DNA from: CAZPXZ01 sp965219495
GTDB taxonomy: Bacteria; Pseudomonadota; Alphaproteobacteria; Rhodobacterales; CAZPXZ01
Length of the DNA stretch: 64,000 bases
Assembly (NCBI GenBank): GCA_965219495.1
Contig: OZ244777.1
Span: 4,278,001 to 4,342,000 of the forward strand
Direction: 5' to 3'
The notes below the pieces were generated by a model. It searched no databases. It worked only from the letters and a program-made list of their open reading frames with translations, and was not told the DNA's origin. Numbering within the stretch: position 1 is the stretch's first letter; every line of letters starts with the position of its first letter. Position numbers and translations under genes: made by a program. Shown in pieces: positions 26,476 through 35,712 of this stretch.

Positions 26476-26697
26476 GTGCCGAGATACATGAAAAACGGAT
26501 TCTGGATGGTGCTGGTGCCGGGCGCCGTCGCGTACTTACGCTATAGGGGCGATCCGGATCCGACCTCGCCCGCGAGGATCTACGAGTTACTCGACGAGCT
26601 CGGCTTTCTGGAGATTGTCCCGCGCGACAGGGACAGCATGCTCGCGACCATCGCCATTCGTCTCGGGGATCGGTGCAAGGGGCTGATTCCCGACTGA
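26476..26697 (+). CDS. Small hypothetical protein after antitoxin
   Basis: A 73-residue frame with a GTG start 25 bp downstream of the antitoxin and a GGAG about ten bases upstream. It has a short hydrophobic N-terminal stretch (FWMVLVPGAVAYL) and a charged C-terminal half. No family is recognised. Its position suggests a third gene of the toxin-antitoxin cassette or a remnant; it may not be a gene. Confidence 0.25.
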   Translation: MPRYMKNGFWMVLVPGAVAYLRYRGDPDPTSPARIYELLDELGFLEIVPRDRDSMLATIAIRLGDRCKGLIPD

Positions 26698-27211
26698 CGC
26701 GCTGCCGCCGACCGGTCCCGTCTAGAGCTTGACGCCCCTGTCGGCCCCGTGTTGTCGACGACCCCGTGATTTCCCTGTCCGGGGCGGCGGACCACCTACT
26801 GGCGCGCGCCCTCCCGGCTGAATCATCCCGACATTTCAATCCTGGCCCGGCGGTTGTGGGATAGCCTTGAAAATGTTGAGATCAAATTGTTGACGCCGAT
26901 TAACCCCCGGCAACGCCATGAAGGAGCCTGAAAGCGCAAAATCCACTGTCAACATCGGAACAATTTGGCGTACCCGCACGTGGACAATGCATCGCCGCTG
27001 CGAATCAGCGCCGGGCTCGCCAAGAAACGCGTCAATTCATGCGCTGACGCAATGGAAGTTCATTGCCGGGCGGATTTTGCAAGAGCCTCTTTGTTGGAAA
27101 TACGCAGTTCCCGGGGCGGGCTGGCGCCAATTGTGTACCAGCTATTTGGATATGCAGGGTGCAGTGTAGGTCGTTTTTATCCTTATGTACAATAGTTTAG
27201 GGACCGACATC
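26698..27211 (+). other. Intergenic stretch before tRNA-Ser
   Basis: About 500 bp without a supported gene. Short frames lack motifs and ribosome sites. I see no attachment-site duplication of the neighbouring tRNA 3' end within this stretch. Confidence 0.45.
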
Positions 27212-27214
27212 TGG

Positions 27215-27304
27215 CGGAGGGAGAGGGATTCGAACCCTCGATACCGTTCAACACGGTATACACGCTTTCCAGGCGTGCGCCTTAGACCGCTCGGCCACCC
27301 CTCC
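27215..27304 (-). tRNA. tRNA-Ser (anticodon GGA)
   Basis: On the minus strand a class II tRNA folds cleanly: acceptor 5' GGAGGGG pairs with TCCCTCC, and the D arm is GGCCGAGCGGTCTAAGGC. The anticodon loop CTGGAAA has anticodon GGA. A long variable arm precedes the T arm, which contains GGTTCGAATCC. An encoded CCA follows at 27212-27214. The long variable arm and GGA anticodon identify it as serine tRNA reading UCC/UCU. Confidence 0.95.
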
Positions 27305-27501
27305 GGACCGTCAGACTGTATATGCGATACAGAACGTATCGCAAGAGGTGCCGCGTCAACGCGGTTTGCAGGTCAACGGAGACGCTCTTCACCGAGAAAT
27401 ACGCGGCGCGGGAATCGCAGGCTTCGAGCGAAATTGGCGTTGAGCGCGCCCTATGGCCGCAATATGGTGCCATGAGGAAGTCCCCGGCAAGTTTCGAGCG
27501 C

Positions 27502-29037
<1,536 letters not shown>

Positions 29038-29073
29038 ATTGAATTCTTCCCGCACCTGAACGCGCGATTGCAC

Positions 29074-30636
29074 ATGAAACATCAGAGCGCCGCTGTCGCG
29101 GCAGGGCACGATTTGGTCGCAGACACGGTTCGAGACGTTCTGCAAGCCGGGGGGAATGCCTTCGATGGGGCCGTCGCTGCGGCGGCCATGGCATGCGCGG
29201 CCGAACCTGTTCTCGCCTCTCTAGGCGGTGGCGGATTCATGTTGGCGCATCCTGCGGATGGGGCTCGGAGGATTTACGATTTCTTCGTCCAGACGCCGGT
29301 TCGGCGGCCCGAGGAGACGGACTCCTACGATTTCTATCCGGTAGACGTGCATTTCGGAACCGAGGTTCAGGAATTTCACATTGGCTGGGGGACCGCAGCA
29401 GTTCCGGGTACGGTTGCGGGGCTCTTCGATATCCATCGCGACCTCGGGAGAATTCCGCTTGCGGAGCTCTTTTCGCCAGCGGTGCGCGCCGCCAAGGAAG
29501 GAGTACGGGTCAATGACGCGCAGGCGAGTTTCTTCGAGATCGTGGAGCCGATCTTTGTTGCGACCGAAGCCATCCGCGCGATATTCGGGAGCCGACGAGA
29601 GAAAGGGCGCGTCGTGCGGAGTGGAGAGAATCTTCGGCAGAGCGAATTCGCGAACTTCCTGGAAATTTTGGCGATAGAGGGTCCTGCGCTCTTCTATCGT
29701 GGGGAGGTGGCGGCAGCGCTCTTGAATGAAATGGCCCATCGCGGCGCTTTGACGGCAGAGGATCTCGCCGCCTACCGGGTCGAGCTTCGTACGCCGCTCA
29801 GCATGTCGTTCCTGGGCACGCGCGTCGAAACCAATCCGCCGCCCTCTTCGGGAGGACTGCTGGTAGCCTTTGGGCTGACCCTTCTCGAAAACCGGCCACT
29901 TCATTCGCTCGACCAATGCGGCGCTGCACATGCCGCGCGGATCGCCAGCGTTCTTGCCGCCACCTCGGAAGCGCGCGTGGAGAGTTTGGCGAACGCAGAT
30001 CGGGACCAACGCCCGGAAGAGGAGTCGGCGATGCTCAACCCCGGGTTTCTCGAGACGTGGAGGCACAGGGTGGAATCGCGCATCTCGGCCCGGAACGGCA
30101 CGACGCATGTGAGTATTGCGGATCGCGAAGGCAATATCGCGGCGCTCTCTCTTTCGAACGGTTCCGGATCGGGCTGCATCATTCCGGGCACCGGCATCGC
30201 GATCAATAACATGCTCGGCGAAGCGGATCTGAATCCAACGGGATTCCATAGTTGGCCGAGAAATCGCCGACTCACGTCAATGATGGCGCCAACGGTCGTG
30301 CGGTGGCCGGACGGCCGGGTGGCGGCCATCGGTTCGGGAGGATCCAACCGGATTCGCTCGGCAATCTTGCAGGTGCTGGTAAACCTGGTTGCGCACGACA
30401 TGCCCGCGGAAGCGGCCGTTTCAGCGCCGCGGCTTCACGTCGAGGGCGAACGCTTGAGTGTGGAAGCCGGCTTCGAGCAGGAAGAACTCGGCGCGGTCCT
30501 GGTTGCCTGGCCGGATCATCGGGTCTGGGACCGGACGAGCATGTTCTTTGGCGGCGCCCATACAGTGCTCGTGGGCGCCGGGCGCGGCGAGGCCTTTGGC
30601 GATTTTCGCAGAAACGGCGCCGCCCGAGTCTTCTAG
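29074..30636 (+). CDS. Gamma-glutamyltransferase-family protein
   Basis: The 520-residue product is an Ntn-hydrolase of the gamma-glutamyltranspeptidase family. It has GGNAFDGAVAAAAMACAAEPVLASLGGGGFML near the N-terminus, ETNPPPSSGG mid-protein and NGTTHVSIADREGN, where T343 would be the nucleophile exposed by autoprocessing. SNGSGSGCIIPGTGIAINNML and GGSNRIRSAILQVLVN follow. I see no signal peptide, unlike classical periplasmic Ggt, so it may be cytoplasmic and have a different acyl donor. ATG 29074 lies 36 bp after pccB; a TTG at 29068 is possible. Confidence 0.85.
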   Translation: MKHQSAAVAAGHDLVADTVRDVLQAGGNAFDGAVAAAAMACAAEPVLASLGGGGFMLAHPADGARRIYDFFVQTPVRRPEETDSYDFYPVDVHFGTEVQEFHIGWGTAAVPGTVAGLFDIHRDLGRIPLAELFSPAVRAAKEGVRVNDAQASFFEIVEPIFVATEAIRAIFGSRREKGRVVRSGENLRQSEFANFLEILAIEGPALFYRGEVAAALLNEMAHRGALTAEDLAAYRVELRTPLSMSFLGTRVETNPPPSSGGLLVAFGLTLLENRPLHSLDQCGAAHAARIASVLAATSEARVESLANADRDQRPEEESAMLNPGFLETWRHRVESRISARNGTTHVSIADREGNIAALSLSNGSGSGCIIPGTGIAINNMLGEADLNPTGFHSWPRNRRLTSMMAPTVVRWPDGRVAAIGSGGSNRIRSAILQVLVNLVAHDMPAEAAVSAPRLHVEGERLSVEAGFEQEELGAVLVAWPDHRVWDRTSMFFGGAHTVLVGAGRGEAFGDFRRNGAARVF

Positions 30637-30659
30637 CTGGGCACTGTTCGGGCAGTCAG

Positions 30660-32306
30660 ATGCTGTTGCGCCTTTCGGTTCGCGATCTGGTCGTGATCTC
30701 CGTTTTGGAGATCGAGTTTGGACCCGGACTGACCGTGATTACCGGCGACTCCGGCGCCGGCAAGTCCATCTTGCTCGAAGCCCTTGGGCTGGCGCTTGGA
30801 GCGCGAGCATCGGTGGACCGAATTCGGCCCGAGGCAGTTCGTGCCGAAGCGAGCACAGAATGGGCATTGCCGCAAGACGGCGATACGCTTCGATTTCTGG
30901 AAGAACGCGACCTGATCGATCCGGATTCCCCTGGGCTCTGCACTTCGCGGCGGACGCTTGACCGCAAAGGGCGGTCGCGCGCATTCATCAACGATCATTC
31001 GGTAACGCGAAATACGCTTTCATCGTTCGCGCAAAAGCTCATCGACATTCACGCGCAGGACGAGAATATCCGGCTCGCCCACCGGGATGTGCAACTGGCG
31101 TTGTTCGACGATTACGCGCTGCCCGCGGGTGAGCGAAGTCGCGTTGGAGGAGCCTGGCGGGACCGGCGCCGGGCCGGGGAGGAACTGGCAACCGTCGAAG
31201 CGGAAATTGCCGCGGGCGCTGACCGGCGTGAATTGCTTGAATACCAGATCGTTGAATTGGAGGAACTTGACCCGCAATCAGGCGAATATGAGGAAATATT
31301 CGCAGAGCATATGCGCCTTTCGCAGGTCGAAAGGCTTCGGGAAGCAGTTTCCAGGGCAATTGCCAGTATGGAAAACACGGAGGCTCTGGGCACTTCAGCG
31401 CGAGAGTTGTCGGAACTCGGTGAAAGGGAAGCGGACTTTGTGTCGGCATGCGGCAATCTTGATGCATCGCTTTCCCTGATTGGCGATGCAATCGGCGATC
31501 TTCGGCGCTACGAAAGCAAGCTGGTCTTCGACCCCGAGCGTGCGAAATTTCTTGATGAACGACTTCGACGCATGCATGACATTGCGCGAAAGCATCACGT
31601 TACTCCTGAAGACTTGCCGGAGGTTCGCGCCAAACTCGCCGAGGTTATCGGGGATGCCGCCGCCGGCAGCCGGCGGCGGGAAGAGTTGGCCGGGAATCTG
31701 GAGCAATGTGAACGGGAATACCGTGCCCGGGCAAAGTCGGTGGGAGAATGGCGCCGTGCGGCCGCAAAAGTCTTCGAGACGGAAGTTACGGAGAAAATTC
31801 AATCCCTGGGCATCCAGGGCGGGGCGCTTGTTGTGGATTTCACGGAAGCGGAATTGGAACACGGTTTCGAGTCGGTGGAGTTTCTGATCAAGACTCATTC
31901 CGGCCGGCAATCCGCTCCCCTCGCGGAAGTCGCTTCGGGAGGCGAACAGGCGCGAATTTCCCTGGCGATTTCGCTGGTGGCGGCGGCAAAGAGCGATCTT
32001 CCGTGTCTCGTTCTTGATGAAGCGGACATCGGCGTGGGTGGCGTAACGGCGGATACCATCGGACGAATGCTGCGAACGCTGGCGGACCGCACCCAAGTGA
32101 TTTGCGTCACACACGCTCCGCAAGTGGCGGCACTCGGAAATCGGCACTTGCGGGTTCGGCGAAGCACCAAGGGAAATACCACAATCGAAGTTCTTTCCGA
32201 TGATGGCCGGGCGGAGGAACTCGCGCGCATGCTTTCCGGCGCCACGGTTACGGATAAAGCAAGGGCGCACGCGCGCGGTCTACTCGATGAGGCCGTACCA
32301 AGGTAG
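30660..32306 (+). CDS. recN: DNA repair protein RecN
   Basis: The 548-residue SMC-like ATPase has MLLRLSVRDLVVISVLEIEF at the N-terminus, Walker A VITGDSGAGKSILLEAL at ~26-42, a central coiled-coil region of about 150-380 rich in E, R and A, the signature VASGGEQARISLAI, and Walker B CLVLDEADIGVGG, then THAPQVAALG. RecN helps in double-strand break repair. The signature reads SGGEQAR rather than the common SGGELSR. In alphaproteobacteria recN usually sits near bamD and ligA; here it does not. Confidence 0.94.
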   Translation: MLLRLSVRDLVVISVLEIEFGPGLTVITGDSGAGKSILLEALGLALGARASVDRIRPEAVRAEASTEWALPQDGDTLRFLEERDLIDPDSPGLCTSRRTLDRKGRSRAFINDHSVTRNTLSSFAQKLIDIHAQDENIRLAHRDVQLALFDDYALPAGERSRVGGAWRDRRRAGEELATVEAEIAAGADRRELLEYQIVELEELDPQSGEYEEIFAEHMRLSQVERLREAVSRAIASMENTEALGTSARELSELGEREADFVSACGNLDASLSLIGDAIGDLRRYESKLVFDPERAKFLDERLRRMHDIARKHHVTPEDLPEVRAKLAEVIGDAAAGSRRREELAGNLEQCEREYRARAKSVGEWRRAAAKVFETEVTEKIQSLGIQGGALVVDFTEAELEHGFESVEFLIKTHSGRQSAPLAEVASGGEQARISLAISLVAAAKSDLPCLVLDEADIGVGGVTADTIGRMLRTLADRTQVICVTHAPQVAALGNRHLRVRRSTKGNTTIEVLSDDGRAEELARMLSGATVTDKARAHARGLLDEAVPR

Positions 32307-32431
32307 AAAGTGGCCCATACCGGGGAGGAGTTCGGCGTCATTCGGATTGGGGTAGGATGCAGGGGCGATGCTCCATTTGCCGCGGCCCTCGAGAATTCCA
32401 TTGGTTTGGGTGAAAGATTGAAGGGGATTTG

Positions 32432-33205
32432 ATGTTCGAAACCATTGAGTATCAGACCGAAGACGACATCGCGGCGATCCGATTGAATCGGCCTGACCGA
32501 TTGAACAGCTTGAACAGCACGATGCGGCTGGAATTGCGCACCGCGTTGCAGCAGGCCTATTCGGAGTCCCGGGCTGTGCTGCTGACAGGCGCAGGTCGTG
32601 CATTTTGCGCCGGTCAGGATCTGGGTGACGTGGACCTGTCGCGGGGGGTCGACCTTCAGAAGCTTCTCCGGCAAGAGTATGAACCACTGGTCAAGGCGAT
32701 TGCGGAGTCTCCCATACCAGTCGTATGCGCTGTCAATGGCCCGGCGGCGGGAGCGGGAGCAAATCTCGCCCTGTCCGCGGACATCGTGCTTGCAGCGCGT
32801 TCCGCGACGTTCTTGGAGGCGTTCGCGAGAATTGGACTGGTGCCGGACGCAGGCGGCACCTATTGGCTTCCACGACTCGTGGGTTTGCCGAGGGCGAAGG
32901 CAATGAGCCTTCTTGCCGACGAAATCGACGCCGCCACGGCGGCGGACTGGGGTCTTATCTGGCGGGTGGTGGAAGACGATGACCTAATGGATGAAGCACT
33001 TGACCTGGTTGGCCGGCTCGCGGGCGGACCCACCAATACGTATCGTCTCATCAAGGAGGCGCTGCGCGCGAGCCTGACCAACAACCTCGACGAACAAATG
33101 CGCATCGAAGCCGAACTTCAGCACCAGGCCGCGGAATCGTATGATTTCGTCGAAGGCGTGGCCGCATTCATGGAAAAGCGTTCGCCGGAGTTCAAGGGCC
33201 GATGA
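32432..33205 (+). CDS. Enoyl-CoA hydratase/isomerase family protein, PaaG-like
   Basis: A 257-residue crotonase-fold enzyme. It has AIRLNRPDRLNSLNSTM at ~14-30, the oxyanion-hole segment GAGRAFCAGQDLGDVD at ~53-68, NGPAAGAGANLALSADIVLA at ~101-120 and IGLVPDAGGTYWLPRLVG at ~132-149. Asp in PDAGGT replaces the catalytic Glu and is typical of PaaG, the isomerase of ring-epoxyphenylacetyl-CoA. No other phenylacetate genes adjoin it, so its substrate is uncertain. ATG 32432 has an AAGGGG site. It is coupled to the next gene. Confidence 0.87.
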   Translation: MFETIEYQTEDDIAAIRLNRPDRLNSLNSTMRLELRTALQQAYSESRAVLLTGAGRAFCAGQDLGDVDLSRGVDLQKLLRQEYEPLVKAIAESPIPVVCAVNGPAAGAGANLALSADIVLAARSATFLEAFARIGLVPDAGGTYWLPRLVGLPRAKAMSLLADEIDAATAADWGLIWRVVEDDDLMDEALDLVGRLAGGPTNTYRLIKEALRASLTNNLDEQMRIEAELQHQAAESYDFVEGVAAFMEKRSPEFKGR

Positions 33206-34074
33206 GCGTAGCGCGAATGACACCGGAAGTCGCCGGCGGAATTGTCAGCACGGAGTGGTTGGATGCAAATCTTTCGGCGCCGGACCTCCGTGTCGTCGAC
33301 GCAAGCTGGCATTTGCCGACAACCGGCCGGTCGGCGCAGAGCGAGTATCAACATTGCCACATTCCGGGAGCCGTATTCTTCGACATTGACGAGATTTCGG
33401 ACGAATCTTCAGAGTTGCCACACATGTTGCCGCCGTCCGAAAAATTCGTCTCGCGGGTGCGCCGTCTCGGGCTCGGAGATGGCAATCGCGTGATTGTGTA
33501 CGATTCCGTCGGACTCTACAGCGCGGCCCGCGTGTGGTGGATGTTCCGGTTTTTTGGCCACACGGATGTCGCCGTCCTGAATGGGGGCCTTCCGAAGTGG
33601 ATTGCCGAGGGCCGGCCGATCGAAGACCTTCCTCCGTTGCCGCAGCAGCGGCATTTCACGGCCCGGCGGAACTGGTTGCTGGTTCGGAGTCTGGATCAGG
33701 TCGCGCGGGCTTCGCGGGACAAGAGCGAGCAAATCCTCGATGCCCGCAACTCCGCGCGATTCAGCGGACAGGAAACTGAACCCCGGCCGGGACTGCGTGC
33801 AGGGCATATTCCGGGTTCGCGGAACCTGCCGATTGACCAGTTGCTGGAAGAGGATGGAACCGTCCGTTCGGAAGACGAAACGCGAAAGCGGTTCAAAGAA
33901 GCCGGAATCGATCTCGAACGGCCGGTCGTCGCCACCTGTGGCTCAGGCGTAACGGCGGCGGTATTGAATCTTGCGCTTCACCGCGTCGGTCATACGTCGA
34001 ACGCCCTTTACGACGGTTCCTGGGCCGAATGGGGGTCTGCGTCGAGCTCGACGCGCATTGAAACAGAGTCATGA
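33202..34074 (+). CDS. sseA: 3-mercaptopyruvate/thiosulfate sulfurtransferase
   Basis: The 290-residue protein has two rhodanese domains, about 13-140 and 160-285. The inactive N-terminal one contains HIPGAVFFDIDEISD, and the C-terminal one carries the active loop ATCGSGVTA with C246. A CGSGVT loop is typical of 3-mercaptopyruvate sulfurtransferases rather than thiosulfate-specific rhodaneses. The start overlaps the upstream crotonase stop (ATGA), and its own stop overlaps the next start. Confidence 0.9.
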   Translation: MSVARMTPEVAGGIVSTEWLDANLSAPDLRVVDASWHLPTTGRSAQSEYQHCHIPGAVFFDIDEISDESSELPHMLPPSEKFVSRVRRLGLGDGNRVIVYDSVGLYSAARVWWMFRFFGHTDVAVLNGGLPKWIAEGRPIEDLPPLPQQRHFTARRNWLLVRSLDQVARASRDKSEQILDARNSARFSGQETEPRPGLRAGHIPGSRNLPIDQLLEEDGTVRSEDETRKRFKEAGIDLERPVVATCGSGVTAAVLNLALHRVGHTSNALYDGSWAEWGSASSSTRIETES

Positions 34075-34634
34075 AATCGCCGGCCGATTCATCGCCGGGC
34101 GAAATCCGTTACTCCATCACGTTTCTGGAGATGGCGGCTCCACTTGAACGGGCGCCCTCCGACGCCCCGGATGGGTTTTCGGTTCGCCGTGTCCGGGAAC
34201 CTCAAACGAAACTCTTTCGCCGACTCTACGACACGGTGGGGTCCTCTTACGAATGGACTGACTTTCATTCGGTCCCGGTCGCCTGGCTGGATGCCTTCAT
34301 TCAAGACCCGCGACTGGAGTTGTATGTCGTTGAAGCGGGGCTCGGAACCACCGCCGGATTCTTCCTGCTCGATGTGCGAAACCTTGTCGTTGAAGGCGTA
34401 GTGAATCTCGTGCTTTTCGGGCTGTTTCCGGAATTTTGCGGGCGAGGCCTTGGCGGCTGGGCGTTATCCGAAGCGCTCCGCCGGGCGTGGCGGGAGGGAA
34501 CGCGCCGGGTGGACGTGAATACCTGCACGCTCGATCACCCGGCAGCCTTGCCGCTCTATCTCAAGGCGGGATTTGTTCCGATCCGCGCCGAAGAGCGGAC
34601 ACGCTGTGCAGACAGCCAAGGCTGGCAACGCTGA
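34071..34634 (+). CDS. GNAT-family N-acetyltransferase
   Basis: The 187-residue product has a GNAT fold: FSVRRVREPQTKLFRRLYDTVG, a central VVNLVLFGLFPEFCGRGLGGWALSEAL with the Gx-GxG acetyl-CoA-binding pattern, and DHPAALPLYLKAGFVPI near the end. It would transfer an acetyl group to an unknown amine. It is the last of three coupled genes (crotonase, sulfurtransferase, acetyltransferase). Confidence 0.85.
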   Translation: MKSPADSSPGEIRYSITFLEMAAPLERAPSDAPDGFSVRRVREPQTKLFRRLYDTVGSSYEWTDFHSVPVAWLDAFIQDPRLELYVVEAGLGTTAGFFLLDVRNLVVEGVVNLVLFGLFPEFCGRGLGGWALSEALRRAWREGTRRVDVNTCTLDHPAALPLYLKAGFVPIRAEERTRCADSQGWQR

Positions 34635-34682
34635 TTTTTGCTGGAACGCGCCAGATATCGGCTCGGTTGACTGGAGATTGTA

Positions 34683-35056
34683 TCAGGTTGCGTTCACGAT
34701 TTCGCAGTCGCATAAAAAGACGTCGGCCCGCAAATTCCAAGTGGACGACAGGTTCCTGATCATCGAAAACGTAAGCGGGCGGCGACGATTGAGCACTTTG
34801 GTGGCGTGTGGCTGAGACCCAATCAGCGTGGCAAAGTCTTTTGCCGGAAACCGCGCGCTTCCATGATGTGCGCAGTTGCCGAGATTGGGTCGGGCGCCTC
34901 AATTGGCCGGCGCTCCGCCTCGTACGCCTCTACGAGCGTGACAAGGACTTCGAGTTCGTCGCCCTCCGGCGTGTCCGGGGTCGAGCCCATAAGGCGATCG
35001 ATTGCCTGCAACGCAACGTCGTAGTCAGCTTCGTTCTTGATCGGCTTGATCTTCAT
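34683..35056 (-). pseudogene. HigA-type antitoxin, frameshifted
   Basis: The frame starts at ATG 35056 with an AGGAG site and reads MKIKPIKNEADYDVALQAIDRLM, then EAYEAERRPIEAPDPISATAHIMEARGFRQKTLPR, the N-terminal pattern of HigA antitoxins. A single-base loss near 34820 shifts the frame. The rest (LIGSQPHATKVLNRRRPLT, then MIRNLSSTW) continues in another frame to the stop at 34683. The HTH region is therefore disrupted. Confidence 0.78.
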
Positions 35057-35358
35057 GTCGAACTCCTGGACGGTGTGTGCATTCGCGGAATCATATTCTC
35101 CATGCGAGCCTGCAAGACTCACGAAACCGGGCCGATTGGCTACTCAAAACGGACGATCAGTCGAAACCTGTTCCCGCCGATGGTATAACCAACGCGGCTC
35201 TTGCCGACGATACTCGCGTTTCTGTACATTGCTTTCACGTCTGCCGGCGAGGACCGATCTGCATTCGATGCGATCGCGTACCAGGTCTTGAGGGGTTGTT
35301 CCGCACCGGGTTCCGCTTCCCGGTATGTGCGCAACGTCCGCTTTGCGATGATTCGCAT
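35057..35358 (-). pseudogene. HigB-type mRNA interferase toxin, disrupted
   Basis: The N-terminal 72 codons read MRIIAKRTLRTYREAEPGAEQPLKTWY, then MYRNASIVGKSRVGYTIGGNRFRLIVRF, characteristic of HigB toxins (PF09907 type). A TAG follows RFE. The C-terminal piece (FVSLAGSHGEYDSANAHTV) resumes in another frame just before the antitoxin. Both a nonsense codon and a frameshift are needed, so the toxin is dead. Together with the broken antitoxin this is a decayed higBA locus. Confidence 0.78.
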
Positions 35359-35369
35359 AACACCGGAAC

Positions 35370-35392
35370 TTGCATCCCGAATGGGGATGCAA
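35370..35392. promoter_or_regulatory. Perfect 9-bp inverted repeat upstream of higB remnant
   Basis: TTGCATCCC at 35370-35378 and its exact complement GGGATGCAA at 35384-35392 flank a five-base loop. The palindrome lies 12 bp upstream of the dead higB start codon, where HigA-type antitoxins bind to repress their own operon. It has no T tract, so a terminator is less likely. Confidence 0.4.
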
Positions 35393-35542
35393 AGGGAATC
35401 CCCATCGAGGATGGTGAGTGCCGATTTCGTGAGTCGGCGATTCCGAGTCCGCGGACAGTTGCGGGAACGGATGAGCGAGACGTTGAAGGCCAGGATCGCG
35501 TACTGTGATAGCAGACTTTGACGCGAACATCATCTAGGGGAT

Positions 35543-35570
35543 TTGAAAATCGATTCATACAGGATATAGT
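35543..35570 (+). promoter_or_regulatory. Putative sigma-70 promoter of nrdJ with NrdR-box-like overlap
   Basis: TTGAAA at 35543-35548 and TATAGT at 35565-35570 are separated by 16 bp. They would start transcription near 35577 and give a leader of about 135 nt. The segment 35559-35573 (ACAGGATATAGTTGT) resembles an NrdR box around the -10 element, but only one imperfect copy is visible. Confidence 0.45.
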
Positions 35571-35712
35571 TGTTGTCTTTCGAATTCGGTTTCGTTTCCA
35601 GAGAGTGCGAGACGCCCCGGCCAGGGGATCGGATTTGACGAGAAAGCAATTGTGCGTACCTACAAAAGGGGGAACCTTAAACCTCCGTCAGGTGCCGTCA
35701 GGGGGAATCATC

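Noticed and set aside
26698..27304. tRNA-Ser as an integration site for a genomic island
   Set aside because: Decayed DNA adjoins the tRNA, but I find no integrase gene and no duplicate of the tRNA 3' end within the window.
35571..35712. Cobalamin riboswitch before the B12-dependent reductase
   Set aside because: No B12-box or conserved core sequence is visible in the leader, and the enzyme needs B12 rather than being replaced by a B12-independent form.
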